From the NCBI GenBank assembly GCA_022870705.1, contig CP072107.1, positions 1,052,501 through 1,116,500 of the forward strand: DNA of 64,000 nt. Direction: 5' to 3'. Shown here one piece after another: positions 8,484-17,414 of this stretch; the first letter of the stretch is position 1, and each line of letters starts with the position of its first letter. Both the position numbers and the translations under genes were made by a program. The notes under the pieces were generated by a model, which ran no database searches, was not told the origin of the DNA, and saw only the letters and a list, made by a program, of their open reading frames with translations. This DNA comes from Oscillospiraceae bacterium CM (GTDB lineage: Bacteria; Bacillota; Clostridia; Oscillospirales; Oscillospiraceae).

Positions 8484-10121
8484 ATGCCGATTACAGAGAT
8501 TCTTGAAACAAACTGCAAGTTGTATGGGGACGATGTATGCCTCGTCGAAATAAATCCCGAACAGAAGAACCGCCGGCACGTCACGTGGAAGGAATACGAC
8601 CTCATTGAGCCGTCCTACGCGCCGTATTACAGGCGGGAGATTACCTGGAATATTTTTAACGAAAAAGCAAACCGCTTTGCCAACTTCCTGCTCGGCTGCG
8701 GCATCAATAAAGGAAACAAGGTCGCCATCCTGATGATGAACGGCCTTGAATGGTTGCCCATTTACTTTGGAATTTTGAAGACGGGCGCGCTGGCTGTTCC
8801 GCTCAATTTTCGCTATACGTCGGCAGAAATCAAATACTGCCTTGACCTCGCCGAGGCAGACGCTTTGATCTTCGGGCCGGAATTTATTGGCCGCGTTGAA
8901 GAGATTGCCGAGGATATCGGCAAAAACCGTCTGCTTCTGTATGCCGGGGAGGGGGCTTGCCCCTCTTTTGCCGAGTGCTACGCAGCGCTGACGGCCGACT
9001 GCTCGAGCGCCTCGCCAAATATCAGCCTCACGGATGACAATTTTGCCGCTATTTATTTCTCCTCCGGCACAACGGGCTTCCCTAAGGCGATTTTACATAA
9101 ACACCGCAGCCTGATGCATGCCTGCTTAGTCGAGCAGGCCCACCACGGCCAGACAAAGGACGATGTATTCCTCTGTATCCCGCCGCTGTATCACACGGGC
9201 GCGAAGATGCACTGGTTTGGCAGCTTTCTTGTTGGCGGCAAAGGCGTTTTATTAAAGGGAACGGATCCGAAATACATTTTTGAGGCCGCCTCGAACGAGA
9301 AGTGCACGATCGTCTGGCTTCTCGTCCCATGGGCGCAGGACATTTTAAACGCCCTCGACCGCGGTGATCTCAAAATATCCGACTATCAGCTCGGCCAATG
9401 GCGGCTGATGCACATCGGCGCGCAGCCGGTGCCGCAGAGCCTGATCCGCCGCTGGAGGGAATATTTTCCGAGCCATCAATATGACACGAATTACGGCCTG
9501 TCGGAGTCAAGCGGACCCGGCTGTGTGCACCTTGGTGTTGAAAACATTCACAAGGTCGGCGCCATCGGCATTCCCGGCCATGGCTGGGCTGTCAAAATTG
9601 TTGATGAAACCGGCAATGACGTGAAAAAAGGCGACGTCGGCGAGCTTTGCGTCAAAGGCGACGGCAACATGACGTGCTATTATAACGACCCCAAGGCAAC
9701 ACAGGACACGCTCCGCGACGGCTGGCTTTTTACGGGCGATATGGCGCAGCAGGATGAGGACGGCTTTATTTTCCTCGTCGACCGGAAAAAGGACGTTATC
9801 ATTACGGGCGGTGAAAACATTTATCCCGTCCAAATCGAAAACTTTTTAAGCGCGCACCCAGATGTGAAGGATGTGGCCGTTATCGGTCTGCCGGACGCCC
9901 GTCTCGGCGAGATTTCGGCAGCCATCATTGAAATCAAACAGGGGCATACCTGCACGGCGGAGAGCATCAATAATTTCTGTCATGATTTGCCGCGATACAA
10001 GCGACCGCACCGCATCGTCTTTGCCAATGTTCCGCGTAACCCGACGGGAAAAATTGAAAAACCGCGCCTTCGCAAGCTCTACGGCGCCGAAAGTCTTGTA
10101 GCGGACCAAAACAACGCGTAA
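8484..10121 (+). CDS. AMP-forming acyl-CoA synthetase
   Basis: 545 residues of the ANL superfamily. Motifs seen: the P-loop-like YFSSGTTGFPKAI near residue 190, NYGLSESSG near 337, GWLFTGDMAQQDEDGFIFLVDRKKDVIITGGENIYP near 412-448 (segments of A5/A7/A8), and the C-terminal catalytic lysine in NPTGKIEK. It activates a carboxylic acid to its CoA thioester; the substrate cannot be read from sequence. The start at 8484 is set by AAGGAGG nine bases upstream rather than the longer frame from 8451. It precedes a sodium/solute symporter, suggesting an uptake-and-activation pair. Confidence 0.92.
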   Translation: MPITEILETNCKLYGDDVCLVEINPEQKNRRHVTWKEYDLIEPSYAPYYRREITWNIFNEKANRFANFLLGCGINKGNKVAILMMNGLEWLPIYFGILKTGALAVPLNFRYTSAEIKYCLDLAEADALIFGPEFIGRVEEIAEDIGKNRLLLYAGEGACPSFAECYAALTADCSSASPNISLTDDNFAAIYFSSGTTGFPKAILHKHRSLMHACLVEQAHHGQTKDDVFLCIPPLYHTGAKMHWFGSFLVGGKGVLLKGTDPKYIFEAASNEKCTIVWLLVPWAQDILNALDRGDLKISDYQLGQWRLMHIGAQPVPQSLIRRWREYFPSHQYDTNYGLSESSGPGCVHLGVENIHKVGAIGIPGHGWAVKIVDETGNDVKKGDVGELCVKGDGNMTCYYNDPKATQDTLRDGWLFTGDMAQQDEDGFIFLVDRKKDVIITGGENIYPVQIENFLSAHPDVKDVAVIGLPDARLGEISAAIIEIKQGHTCTAESINNFCHDLPRYKRPHRIVFANVPRNPTGKIEKPRLRKLYGAESLVADQNNA

Positions 10122-10159
10122 AGAGGGGATAAACAAATTTACATAAAGGAGAGTGCGCA

Positions 10160-11719
10160 ATGACCGTAAAATTAATTCTGCTTCTCGTATTTGTCGCAGC
10201 CACCATCGCCATCGGCATCTACAGCCGTAAAAAGGCAACAGACGTCAATCAGTTCGTGCTGGGGGGGCGCAGCATCGGACCGTGGATGTCGGCATTTGCC
10301 TATGGCACAACGTATTTCTCAGCCGTCATGTTCGTCGGGTTCGCTGGCCAGTTTGGCTGGAAATTCGGCCTGTCGGCGACGTGGGTCGGTATTGGCAACG
10401 CCATTATCGGCAGCATGCTCGCTTGGCTCATTCTCGCACGGCGGACTCGGATTATGACGCATCATTTAGACAGCGCTACCATGCCCGATTTCTTTTCAAA
10501 GCGATATAATAGCAAGGGCATCAAGCTTGCCGCGTCGGCAATTCTGTTTGTTTTCCTGATCCCATATACGGCATCGCTTTACAACGGCCTGTCCAGAATA
10601 TTCGGCATGGCGTTCAACATTGACTATTCGGTCTGTATCGTCGCAATGGCCGTTTTAACGGCAATTTACGTCATATTGGGCGGTTATCTCGCCACAGCCA
10701 TCAATGACTTTATTCAGGGGATTATTATGCTGGGCGGCGTCGTAGCCGTCGTCCTTGCCGTTATCAACGGTCAGGGCGGCTTTTCACACGCGCTGACAGC
10801 CCTCTCCCAGGTGCCTACTGCAACAGGAAAGACTGGCGCGTTTACATCGCTGTTTGGCCCCGATCCAGTAAACCTTTTTGCAGTTGTTATCTTGACATCG
10901 CTTGCAACATGGGGCTTGCCGCAGATGGTTCACAAGTTTTATGCCATCAAGGATGAAAAATCCATCGCGAAAGGGACGATTATCTCAACGATTTTCGCTG
11001 TTGTCATTTCAGCGGGCTGCTTCTTCATGGGCGGCTTCGGCAGGCTTTTTGATTCTTCCGCGCTGTACAGCAAGAATGTCGTTGTCTTTGACAGAATTGT
11101 GCCGAGTATGCTGTCCACGCTGCCGGATATTCTGATCGGCATCGTCGTTATTCTTGTTCTTTCAGCGTCCATGTCCACCTTGGCGGCGCTCGTCATGACG
11201 TCGAGTTCATCGCTAACGCTTGACTTCATCAAGGGGACAGTTGTTAAAAATATGACCGAAAAGAAACAGGTCCTGACAATTCGAATTCTGCTGGCTGTCT
11301 TCATTTTGATTTCCGCACTTCTCGCGCTCTTCCAATATAAATCGACGGTGACGTTTATTGCACAGCTTATGAGCATCTCCTGGGGCGCGCTCGCCGGTTC
11401 GTTCCTTGGCCCATTCATCTACGGCCTATATTGGAAACGTGTCACAAGGCCCGCTGTTTGGACGTCCTTCATCGTCGGCGTCGGCCTGACTGTGCTCAAC
11501 ATGATTCTCAAGTTCTTCATCATTCCATCCATGACCGCAGCTGGTATCTCAGTATCTAATACGTTCATCGGATTCATTTCATCACCGATCATTACAGGCG
11601 TGATTACCATGCTCTTAAGCCTTGTCATCATTCCGGTTGTCTCTCTCATCACAAAGAAGCCGGACGCGCAGCAGATCGAAAGTATCTTCAGCTGCTTTGA
11701 TAAAAAAGCCGTTAAATAA
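10160..11719 (+). CDS. Sodium:solute symporter (SSS family)
   Basis: 519 residues, about 13 membrane helices. N-terminus ILLLVFVAATIAIGIYSRKK followed by VNQFVLGGRSIGPWMSAFAYG is typical of the PutP/PanF-like SSS family, as is WGLPQMVHKFYAIKDEKSI in the middle. It imports a solute with Na+. Substrate unknown; position between an acyl-CoA synthetase and iorAB suggests an organic acid or amino acid. ATG follows AAAGGAGAG. Confidence 0.92.
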   Translation: MTVKLILLLVFVAATIAIGIYSRKKATDVNQFVLGGRSIGPWMSAFAYGTTYFSAVMFVGFAGQFGWKFGLSATWVGIGNAIIGSMLAWLILARRTRIMTHHLDSATMPDFFSKRYNSKGIKLAASAILFVFLIPYTASLYNGLSRIFGMAFNIDYSVCIVAMAVLTAIYVILGGYLATAINDFIQGIIMLGGVVAVVLAVINGQGGFSHALTALSQVPTATGKTGAFTSLFGPDPVNLFAVVILTSLATWGLPQMVHKFYAIKDEKSIAKGTIISTIFAVVISAGCFFMGGFGRLFDSSALYSKNVVVFDRIVPSMLSTLPDILIGIVVILVLSASMSTLAALVMTSSSSLTLDFIKGTVVKNMTEKKQVLTIRILLAVFILISALLALFQYKSTVTFIAQLMSISWGALAGSFLGPFIYGLYWKRVTRPAVWTSFIVGVGLTVLNMILKFFIIPSMTAAGISVSNTFIGFISSPIITGVITMLLSLVIIPVVSLITKKPDAQQIESIFSCFDKKAVK

Positions 11720-11740
11720 AAAACCTATTACAATAAATTG

Positions 11741-11784
11741 TTTATGGCTAACAGTCGCCCCTTGTGCCGATTGTTAGCCATAAA
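11741..11784 (+). terminator. Hairpin after the symporter gene
   Basis: TTTATGGCTAACA pairs perfectly with TGTTAGCCATAAA across an 18-nt loop. The following sequence is only loosely T-rich, so it is a probable but imperfect terminator separating the symporter from iorAB. Confidence 0.6.
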
Positions 11785-11798
11785 ACTTTAATTTCAAT

Positions 11799-11827
11799 TT
11801 TACAGGGGCGGCAGGTGATGATATAAT
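11799..11827 (+). promoter_or_regulatory. SigA-type promoter of iorAB-paaK-ACT
   Basis: TTTACA (11799-11804), 17-bp spacer, TATAAT (11822-11827), with a TG one base before the -10. It indicates that iorA starts its own transcription unit. Confidence 0.8.
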
Positions 11828-11882
11828 ACAGCAAGTAGCGTCGGCCTCCAACGGCCGGACAACATTAAAGGAGGATCTTTGC

Positions 11883-13628
11883 TTGAAGGTCTTGATGCTC
11901 GGAAACGAGGCGGTTGCCAGAGGGCTTTTTGAAGCCGGGGCAAGCGTTGTTTCCAGTTATCCGGGGACGCCCAGTACAGAGATGACGGAGTTCGTTTCAC
12001 AATACGATGAGATTTATTCCGAATGGGCGCCGAATGAAAAAGTGGCGATGGAGGTCGCCTTCGGCGCGTCGTTTGGCGGGAAGCGCAGCTTCTGCGCAAT
12101 GAAGCACGTCGGCCTCAACGTGGCCGCCGACCCGCTGTTTACCATTTCATACACCGGTGTCAACGCCGGTATGGTCATCGGCGTGGCCGATGACCCCGGC
12201 ATGCACTCGTCGCAGAATGAGCAGGATTCGCGGCATTACGCGCGGGCAGCCAAGCTGCCGATGCTCGAGCCGTCGAATTCTGATGAATGCCTCGAGATGA
12301 CAAAGGCAGCCTTCGAGCTGTCGGAGCGGTTTGACACGCCGGTGCTTTTGCGCTTATGTACGCGTGTTTCCCACTCGCAAAGCGTCGTGGAGACAGGCCC
12401 ACGCACTGAAAAACCGGCTGTTCCGTATCAAAAAAACGGCGCAAAGTACATTATGATGCCCGGCAATGCCAAGCGGCGGCATCCCGTCGTTGAACAGCGG
12501 CTCTTAAGCCTTGCCGCCTTTGCCGAAACGAGCGACTTAAACCGCGTTGAAAAGGGCGGCAGAAAACTCGGCATCATCACCTCCGGCACGGCCTATCAAT
12601 ACGTGAAGGAAGTTTTCGGCGATACCGTCAGCATTTTAAAGCTCGGCCTCGTCTGGCCGCTGCCGACGAAGCTTATTTGTGATTTTGCCGCATCGGTTGA
12701 CCGGCTTTTCGTCGTCGAGGAGCTTGACAGCTTTATTGAGGCGCATTGCCGCGCGCTTGGCCTGACGGTTTCCGGGAAGGACATTTTCCCCGTCGTCGGC
12801 GAGTTTTCGCAAAATCTCATCCGAGAAAAGCTGGGAATTCCGGCAACGCCGGGCCGAACGCTGGACGCTGATATTCCGATGCGGCCGCCCGTCATGTGCG
12901 CGGGCTGCCCGCACCGCGGCCTCTTTTACGCGCTCGTGCGCAACAAGGCGGCCGTCATCGGCGATATCGGCTGCTACACGCTTGGTGCCATGCCGCCGCT
13001 TGCCGCGATGGATTCGACGATTTGTATGGGCGCGTCGATTTCCGGGCTGCACGGCTTTAACAAAGCGCTGGGGGAAGCAGGCGAAAAAAGGGCCGTCGCC
13101 GTCATCGGTGACTCAACGTTTATGCACTCGGGTGTCACGGGCCTTATTGACATCGCTTATAATGGCTCCAATTCAACCGTTATCATCTTGGACAATTCGA
13201 TTACCGGCATGACAGGCCATCAGCAAAACCCGACAACAGGGTTTAACATCAAGGGTGACCCGGCCGGGAAAATTGATCTGGAAGCGCTCTGCCGTGCCGT
13301 CGGTATCCGGCGTGTGCGCGTCGTCGACCCTTATGATCTGCAGCAGTGCATTGACGCCGTCAAAGAGGAGCTGGAGGCACCTGAACCGTCTGTTATTATT
13401 TCGCGCCGACCGTGCGCGCTGTTAAAATCGGTCAAGCCGAAGCCGCCCTTAAAGGTTGACCCGGACAAATGCAAAAGTTGCCAAAGCTGTATGAATATCG
13501 GCTGCCCGGCCATCAGTTTTAACGCCGGGAAGGCGACTGTGGACGCAACGCTTTGCGTCGGCTGCGGCGTCTGCACACAGCTTTGCGCCTTCGGCGCGTT
13601 TGAAACAACGGAGGAGGCGACAAAGTGA
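11883..13628 (+). CDS. iorA: Indolepyruvate ferredoxin oxidoreductase alpha subunit
   Basis: Thiamine-diphosphate enzyme subunit that oxidatively decarboxylates aryl pyruvates to aryl-acetyl-CoA, passing electrons to ferredoxin. 581 residues. N-terminal LGNEAVARGLFEAG and SSYPGTPSTE are the family start; a ThDP-binding region runs from GDIGCYTLG to IGDSTFMHSG and LDNSITGMTG (about residues 360-440). The C-terminus has eight cysteines in two CxxCxxCxxxC/P-like sets (near 530-575) for two [4Fe-4S] clusters. TTG start after AAGGAGG. It overlaps iorB. Confidence 0.96.
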   Translation: MKVLMLGNEAVARGLFEAGASVVSSYPGTPSTEMTEFVSQYDEIYSEWAPNEKVAMEVAFGASFGGKRSFCAMKHVGLNVAADPLFTISYTGVNAGMVIGVADDPGMHSSQNEQDSRHYARAAKLPMLEPSNSDECLEMTKAAFELSERFDTPVLLRLCTRVSHSQSVVETGPRTEKPAVPYQKNGAKYIMMPGNAKRRHPVVEQRLLSLAAFAETSDLNRVEKGGRKLGIITSGTAYQYVKEVFGDTVSILKLGLVWPLPTKLICDFAASVDRLFVVEELDSFIEAHCRALGLTVSGKDIFPVVGEFSQNLIREKLGIPATPGRTLDADIPMRPPVMCAGCPHRGLFYALVRNKAAVIGDIGCYTLGAMPPLAAMDSTICMGASISGLHGFNKALGEAGEKRAVAVIGDSTFMHSGVTGLIDIAYNGSNSTVIILDNSITGMTGHQQNPTTGFNIKGDPAGKIDLEALCRAVGIRRVRVVDPYDLQQCIDAVKEELEAPEPSVIISRRPCALLKSVKPKPPLKVDPDKCKSCQSCMNIGCPAISFNAGKATVDATLCVGCGVCTQLCAFGAFETTEEATK

Positions 13629-14203
13629 TGGAGACAAAAAATATCATGATCGTCGGCGTCGGTGGGCAAGGGTCGCTTCTGGCCAGCAAGCTCCTGGGCA
13701 GGCTCCTTTTAAACGCGGGCTATGATGTCAAGGTCAGCGAAGTGCACGGCATGAGCCAGCGCGGTGGCTCCGTCGTGACATACGTCCGCTACGGTGACAA
13801 AGTGGCGTCGCCCGTTATCGATACCGGCGAAGCCGATTACATCGTATCTTTTGAACTGTTGGAGGCGGCCCGCTGGCTGTCCTATCTAAAGCCGGACGGG
13901 AAAATTATCACAAATACGCAGCAGATTGACCCCATGCCGGTCATTACAGGCGCTGCCGCGTATCCCGATAACCTGGTGTCCGCCATGAAAGCGGCCGGGG
14001 CTGATATCGATGCGTTTGACGCCTTGACGCTGGCAAAAGCGGCGGGCTCGTCCAAGGCGGTGAACATTGTCCTGATGGGGCGATTGTCCAAATATTTTGC
14101 GCTGCCGGAAGATGCCTGGGATAAGGCGATTGCCGAGAGCGTCCCCCAAAAATTCCTTGAGCTCAACAAAAAGGCCTTTGCGCTCGGGAAGAGCGCCGAA
14201 TAA
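13628..14203 (+). CDS. iorB: Indolepyruvate ferredoxin oxidoreductase beta subunit
   Basis: 191 residues; gamma-domain type subunit of the 2-oxoacid:ferredoxin oxidoreductases, beginning with NIMIVGVGGQGSLLASKLL and containing VSEVHGMSQRGGSVVTYVRYG. It partners IorA to oxidise indole-, phenyl- or hydroxyphenyl-pyruvate. The ATG at 13628 overlaps the iorA stop by one base; a GTG at 13625 is also possible. Spacing favours coupled translation. Confidence 0.95.
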   Translation: METKNIMIVGVGGQGSLLASKLLGRLLLNAGYDVKVSEVHGMSQRGGSVVTYVRYGDKVASPVIDTGEADYIVSFELLEAARWLSYLKPDGKIITNTQQIDPMPVITGAAAYPDNLVSAMKAAGADIDAFDALTLAKAAGSSKAVNIVLMGRLSKYFALPEDAWDKAIAESVPQKFLELNKKAFALGKSAE

Positions 14204-14232
14204 GCAAAATCCGACAGAAAGGAATGATTTCA

Positions 14233-15531
14233 ATGCAAAACTACTTCCAGCCGGAAATTGAATGCGCCGCACCGGAGCAGCTGAAAAAAATTCAGGATGA
14301 GCGGCTTGTTCAAACGGTCAGGCGGATGTACGACAATGTGCCGTACTACAAAAAGCTCATGGATGAAAAGGGTCTCAAACCCGCCGACATTCAATCAACG
14401 GACGACTTACATAAGCTGCCGTTTCTCACGAAGACCGACCTTCGTGACGCCTACCCATATGGCCTTCTGGCAGCGCCGCTTCATGACTGCGTCCGCATTC
14501 ACTCCACGAGTGGGACAACGGGCAAGCGCGTCGTCGCCTTTTACACGCAAAACGACTTAGACCTGTGGGACGACTGCTGTGCGCGCGCCATCGTCGCAGC
14601 AGGCGGCACGAAGGACGACGTCGTCCACGTGGCTTATGGCTACGGCCTGTTTACGGGCGGCATGGGCCTCAACGGGGGCGCGCACAACGTCGGCTGCCTG
14701 ACGCTGCCGATGTCCTCCGGCAATACCGACCGCCAGATTCAGTTCATGGTCGACCTCGGGTCAACGATTCTCTGCTGCACGCCGTCGTACGCCGAGTTTC
14801 TCGCAGAGATCATTGAAGAGCAGGGGCTCCGTGATCAGATCAAGCTCAAGGCCGGCATTTTCGGCGCGGAGGCTTGGAGCCAGGAGATGCGCGAGCGCCT
14901 GGAAGAGAAGCTGCGCATTAAGGCGTACGATATCTATGGCCTGACGGAGATCATCGGGCCCGGCGTCTCGTTTGAGTGTGAAGAGCAAACGGGTATGCAT
15001 ATTAACGAAGACCATTTCATCGCCGAGATCATTGATCCCGACACGGGCGAAGTGCTCCCCGAAGGGACGAAGGGCGAGCTCGTTTTTTCCTGCATCTCGA
15101 AAGAGGCTTTTCCGCTTCTGCGATACAGAACGCGCGACATCTGCGTGCTGGAACGCAAGAAATGTTCCTGCGGCCGAACGCTTATTAAGATGGCAAAGCC
15201 GATGGGGAGAAGCGACGATATGCTCATCATCCGCGGCGTCAATGTCTTCCCGTCACAAATCGAAACAGTGCTTTTAGCGTATGGCCTGTCGGCCAATTAC
15301 CAGATCATTGTGGACAGGGTCAATCATACAGACACCCTGGAAGTCTGTGTGGAGATGAACCCGGAGATGTTCTCCGACACGGTCAAGCAAATTGAAGCGC
15401 GCGAGCATGAGCTGATGGATAAGCTCCGCTCAATGCTCGGTATCTCGGCAAAGGTCACGCTTAAAGCCCCGAAAAGCCTCACAAGAAGCGAGGGCAAAGC
15501 CGTTCGCGTTGTTGACAAACGGAAAATTTAA
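14233..15531 (+). CDS. paaK: Phenylacetate-CoA ligase
   Basis: 432 residues. AMP-forming ligase for aryl acetates, with MYDNVPYYKKLMDEKG at the start, the P-loop HSTSGTTGKRVV near residue 95, YDIYGLTEIIGPG near 235, RYRTRDIC near 297 and a C-terminal RSDDMLIIRGVNVFPSQIE. All are PaaK family features. Start ATG 14233 is preferred over 14224 because the AGAAAGGA site is correctly spaced. Next to iorAB it could interconvert aryl-acetyl-CoA and the free acid, saving ATP if run backwards. Confidence 0.95.
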   Translation: MQNYFQPEIECAAPEQLKKIQDERLVQTVRRMYDNVPYYKKLMDEKGLKPADIQSTDDLHKLPFLTKTDLRDAYPYGLLAAPLHDCVRIHSTSGTTGKRVVAFYTQNDLDLWDDCCARAIVAAGGTKDDVVHVAYGYGLFTGGMGLNGGAHNVGCLTLPMSSGNTDRQIQFMVDLGSTILCCTPSYAEFLAEIIEEQGLRDQIKLKAGIFGAEAWSQEMRERLEEKLRIKAYDIYGLTEIIGPGVSFECEEQTGMHINEDHFIAEIIDPDTGEVLPEGTKGELVFSCISKEAFPLLRYRTRDICVLERKKCSCGRTLIKMAKPMGRSDDMLIIRGVNVFPSQIETVLLAYGLSANYQIIVDRVNHTDTLEVCVEMNPEMFSDTVKQIEAREHELMDKLRSMLGISAKVTLKAPKSLTRSEGKAVRVVDKRKI

Positions 15532-15545
15532 AGGAGGCACACGCT

Positions 15546-15971
15546 ATGACGATTGATCAAATTTCTGTTTTTGTGGAAAACAAGCCCGGTAAGCTCGTCG
15601 ATGTCGTCGAGACGCTCGGTCAAAACGGGATCGATCTCAGAGCCATGTCGATTGCGGATACGTCCGATTTCGGCATTCTCCGGCTGATTGTGGACGACAC
15701 GTCGAAAGCGCTCGCCGTTTTGCGCGAGGCCGATTGCGTTACGAGTGTCAATCCAGTGCTTGCCGTCTCCGTTGAGGACGCGCCGGGCAGCCTCGCCAAG
15801 GTTCTGCGAGCCCTGTCGGATGCGGCCATCAGCGTGGAATACGTCTACGCGTTCATTACGCATGAGCCGGGCCGGGCATTTGTCATCCTCCGCGTGGAGG
15901 ATAACGAAAAAGCCGCCGAGATCCTTACGCAAAATGGCGTCAAGCCTGCCAGTGGCAGCGCCCTTCAATAA
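15546..15971 (+). CDS. Tandem ACT-domain protein
   Basis: 141 residues made of two ACT domains: residues 1-68 (ISVFVENKPGKLVDVVETLG) and 70-135 (LAVSVEDAPGSLAKVLRALS). ACT domains bind amino acids. This type follows paaK/iorAB in many anaerobes and is likely an aromatic-amino-acid sensor for the pathway, which is inference. AAAGGAGG lies across the paaK stop, so it is in the same operon. Confidence 0.9.
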   Translation: MTIDQISVFVENKPGKLVDVVETLGQNGIDLRAMSIADTSDFGILRLIVDDTSKALAVLREADCVTSVNPVLAVSVEDAPGSLAKVLRALSDAAISVEYVYAFITHEPGRAFVILRVEDNEKAAEILTQNGVKPASGSALQ

Positions 15972-15976
15972 TGGAT

Positions 15977-16007
15977 AATCCGGTGCCGCAAAGGCACCGG
16001 ATTTTTT
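15977..16007 (+). terminator. Terminator of the iorAB-paaK-ACT operon
   Basis: AATCCGGTGCC and GGCACCGGATT form an 11-bp perfect stem with a 5-nt loop, followed by TTTTT. Confidence 0.92.
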
Positions 16008-16072
16008 AAAATCCTGTGTCATTCGCATGCGATAAACAGCTCTGAAAATCCGGCGCAATTTCCGCAGCGCGC

Positions 16073-16101
16073 TTGCATTGAACACGGAATTCAAATATAA
16101 T
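16073..16101 (+). promoter_or_regulatory. SigA-type promoter of the aminotransferase gene
   Basis: TTGCAT (16073-16078), 17-bp spacer, TATAAT (16096-16101), 71 bases before the ATG. Confidence 0.75.
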
Positions 16102-16172
16102 ACTGTTAAAATAACAGGCAGCACGCCGAGCGCTTGATTCGGCGGAGCTCTGTTCAATAAGGGGAATCATCC

Positions 16173-17363
16173 ATGAAGGACATATCGCGCATCGCACTGG
16201 CCGTGCAGGCCTCCACCACACTGGCCGTTGACGCGCTTGCCAAGCAGATGAAAGCAGACGGGCTGGACGTTGTCGGCTTCGGCACGGGCGAGCCCGATTT
16301 TGACACGCCCGATCATATTAAAGAAGCGGCAATCCGCGCTATCCGCGACGGACAGACGAAATATACGCCTGTCGCCGGTATCATCCCGCTGCGCAAGGCA
16401 GCGGCTGAGCGGCTCCGCCTTGACTGCGGTGTCGATTATGATTATACGCAGATTGTTGCCGCCAGCGGTGCCAAGCACAACCTTTTCGCCGCCTTGATGA
16501 CGCTTCTCAATCCCGGGGACGAGGCCATCATCCCGGCGCCCTATTGGGTGACGTACACAGAGGCCGTGAAAATGGCGGGCGGTATCCCCGTCGTGATTGC
16601 AGCCGGGGAGGTAGCCGGATTTAAAATCACGGCAGCCCAGTTGGAGGCGGCCGTGACGGACAAGACGAAGCTTTGTATTCTCAACAATCCCTCCAACCCG
16701 ACAGGGATGCTTTATACAAAGGATGAGCTTGAAGCCCTTTGCGACGTCTGTGTCCGGCATGATCTCTATATCATCTCCGATGAAATCTATTACAGGCTCG
16801 TCTACGACGGCAAGAAATTCACGAGCGTGTCATCTCTTGGGGAAGACGTGAAGGCGCGTACCATTTTGATTAACGGCGTCTCCAAGTCCTACGCCATGAC
16901 GGGCTGGCGCATCGGGTTTGCCGCTGCGCCGAAAAATCTCGCAACGGTCATGACGAATTATTTAAGCCACGCCACCAGCGCGCCGTCGACAATTTCCCAG
17001 TTTGCCGCCTGTGAGGCGCTTTCCGGTGAACAGGACGGCATTGACGCCATGCGCGACGTTTTTCAAAAGCGGCGAGACTATATCGTCGGGCGCATCAACG
17101 CCATGGAAGGCGTTGGCTGTATTAAACCTGATGGTGCCTTTTACGTCATGCTCAACATTAAAAAGCTCCTCGGTAAAACACTTGGCGGCCGTGTCATCCA
17201 TAACGCCGACGATTTTGCTTTGGCGTTTCTCGAAAAGGGGCTCGTTGCCGCTGTTTCGTGCGTCGGCTTCGGCGCGCCGGAATTCGTCCGCTTTACGTAC
17301 GCCGCGTCGATGGAGAATATTGAAAAGGGGCTTGACCGGCTCGAAAAATTCCTGAAAGGATAA
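16173..17363 (+). CDS. Class I aminotransferase (aspartate/aromatic type)
   Basis: 396 residues, PLP-dependent fold-type I. It carries GFGTGEPDFDTPDHIKEAA near the start, NNPSNPTGMLY (near 170), SDEIYYRLVYDG (near 202) and the PLP lysine in NGVSKSYAMTGWRIGF (near 233-240). It looks like the thermostable AspB-type aspartate aminotransferase. Next to the aryl-pyruvate oxidoreductase locus it could also supply aryl pyruvates; this is inference. AspC/AspB or AraT specificity cannot be told apart by eye. Confidence 0.93.
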   Translation: MKDISRIALAVQASTTLAVDALAKQMKADGLDVVGFGTGEPDFDTPDHIKEAAIRAIRDGQTKYTPVAGIIPLRKAAAERLRLDCGVDYDYTQIVAASGAKHNLFAALMTLLNPGDEAIIPAPYWVTYTEAVKMAGGIPVVIAAGEVAGFKITAAQLEAAVTDKTKLCILNNPSNPTGMLYTKDELEALCDVCVRHDLYIISDEIYYRLVYDGKKFTSVSSLGEDVKARTILINGVSKSYAMTGWRIGFAAAPKNLATVMTNYLSHATSAPSTISQFAACEALSGEQDGIDAMRDVFQKRRDYIVGRINAMEGVGCIKPDGAFYVMLNIKKLLGKTLGGRVIHNADDFALAFLEKGLVAAVSCVGFGAPEFVRFTYAASMENIEKGLDRLEKFLKG

Positions 17364-17414
17364 AAAAGAGGCAAAACAACTGAATATAAAGGCTTTGGAA
17401 TCGGAGGAACGCGT

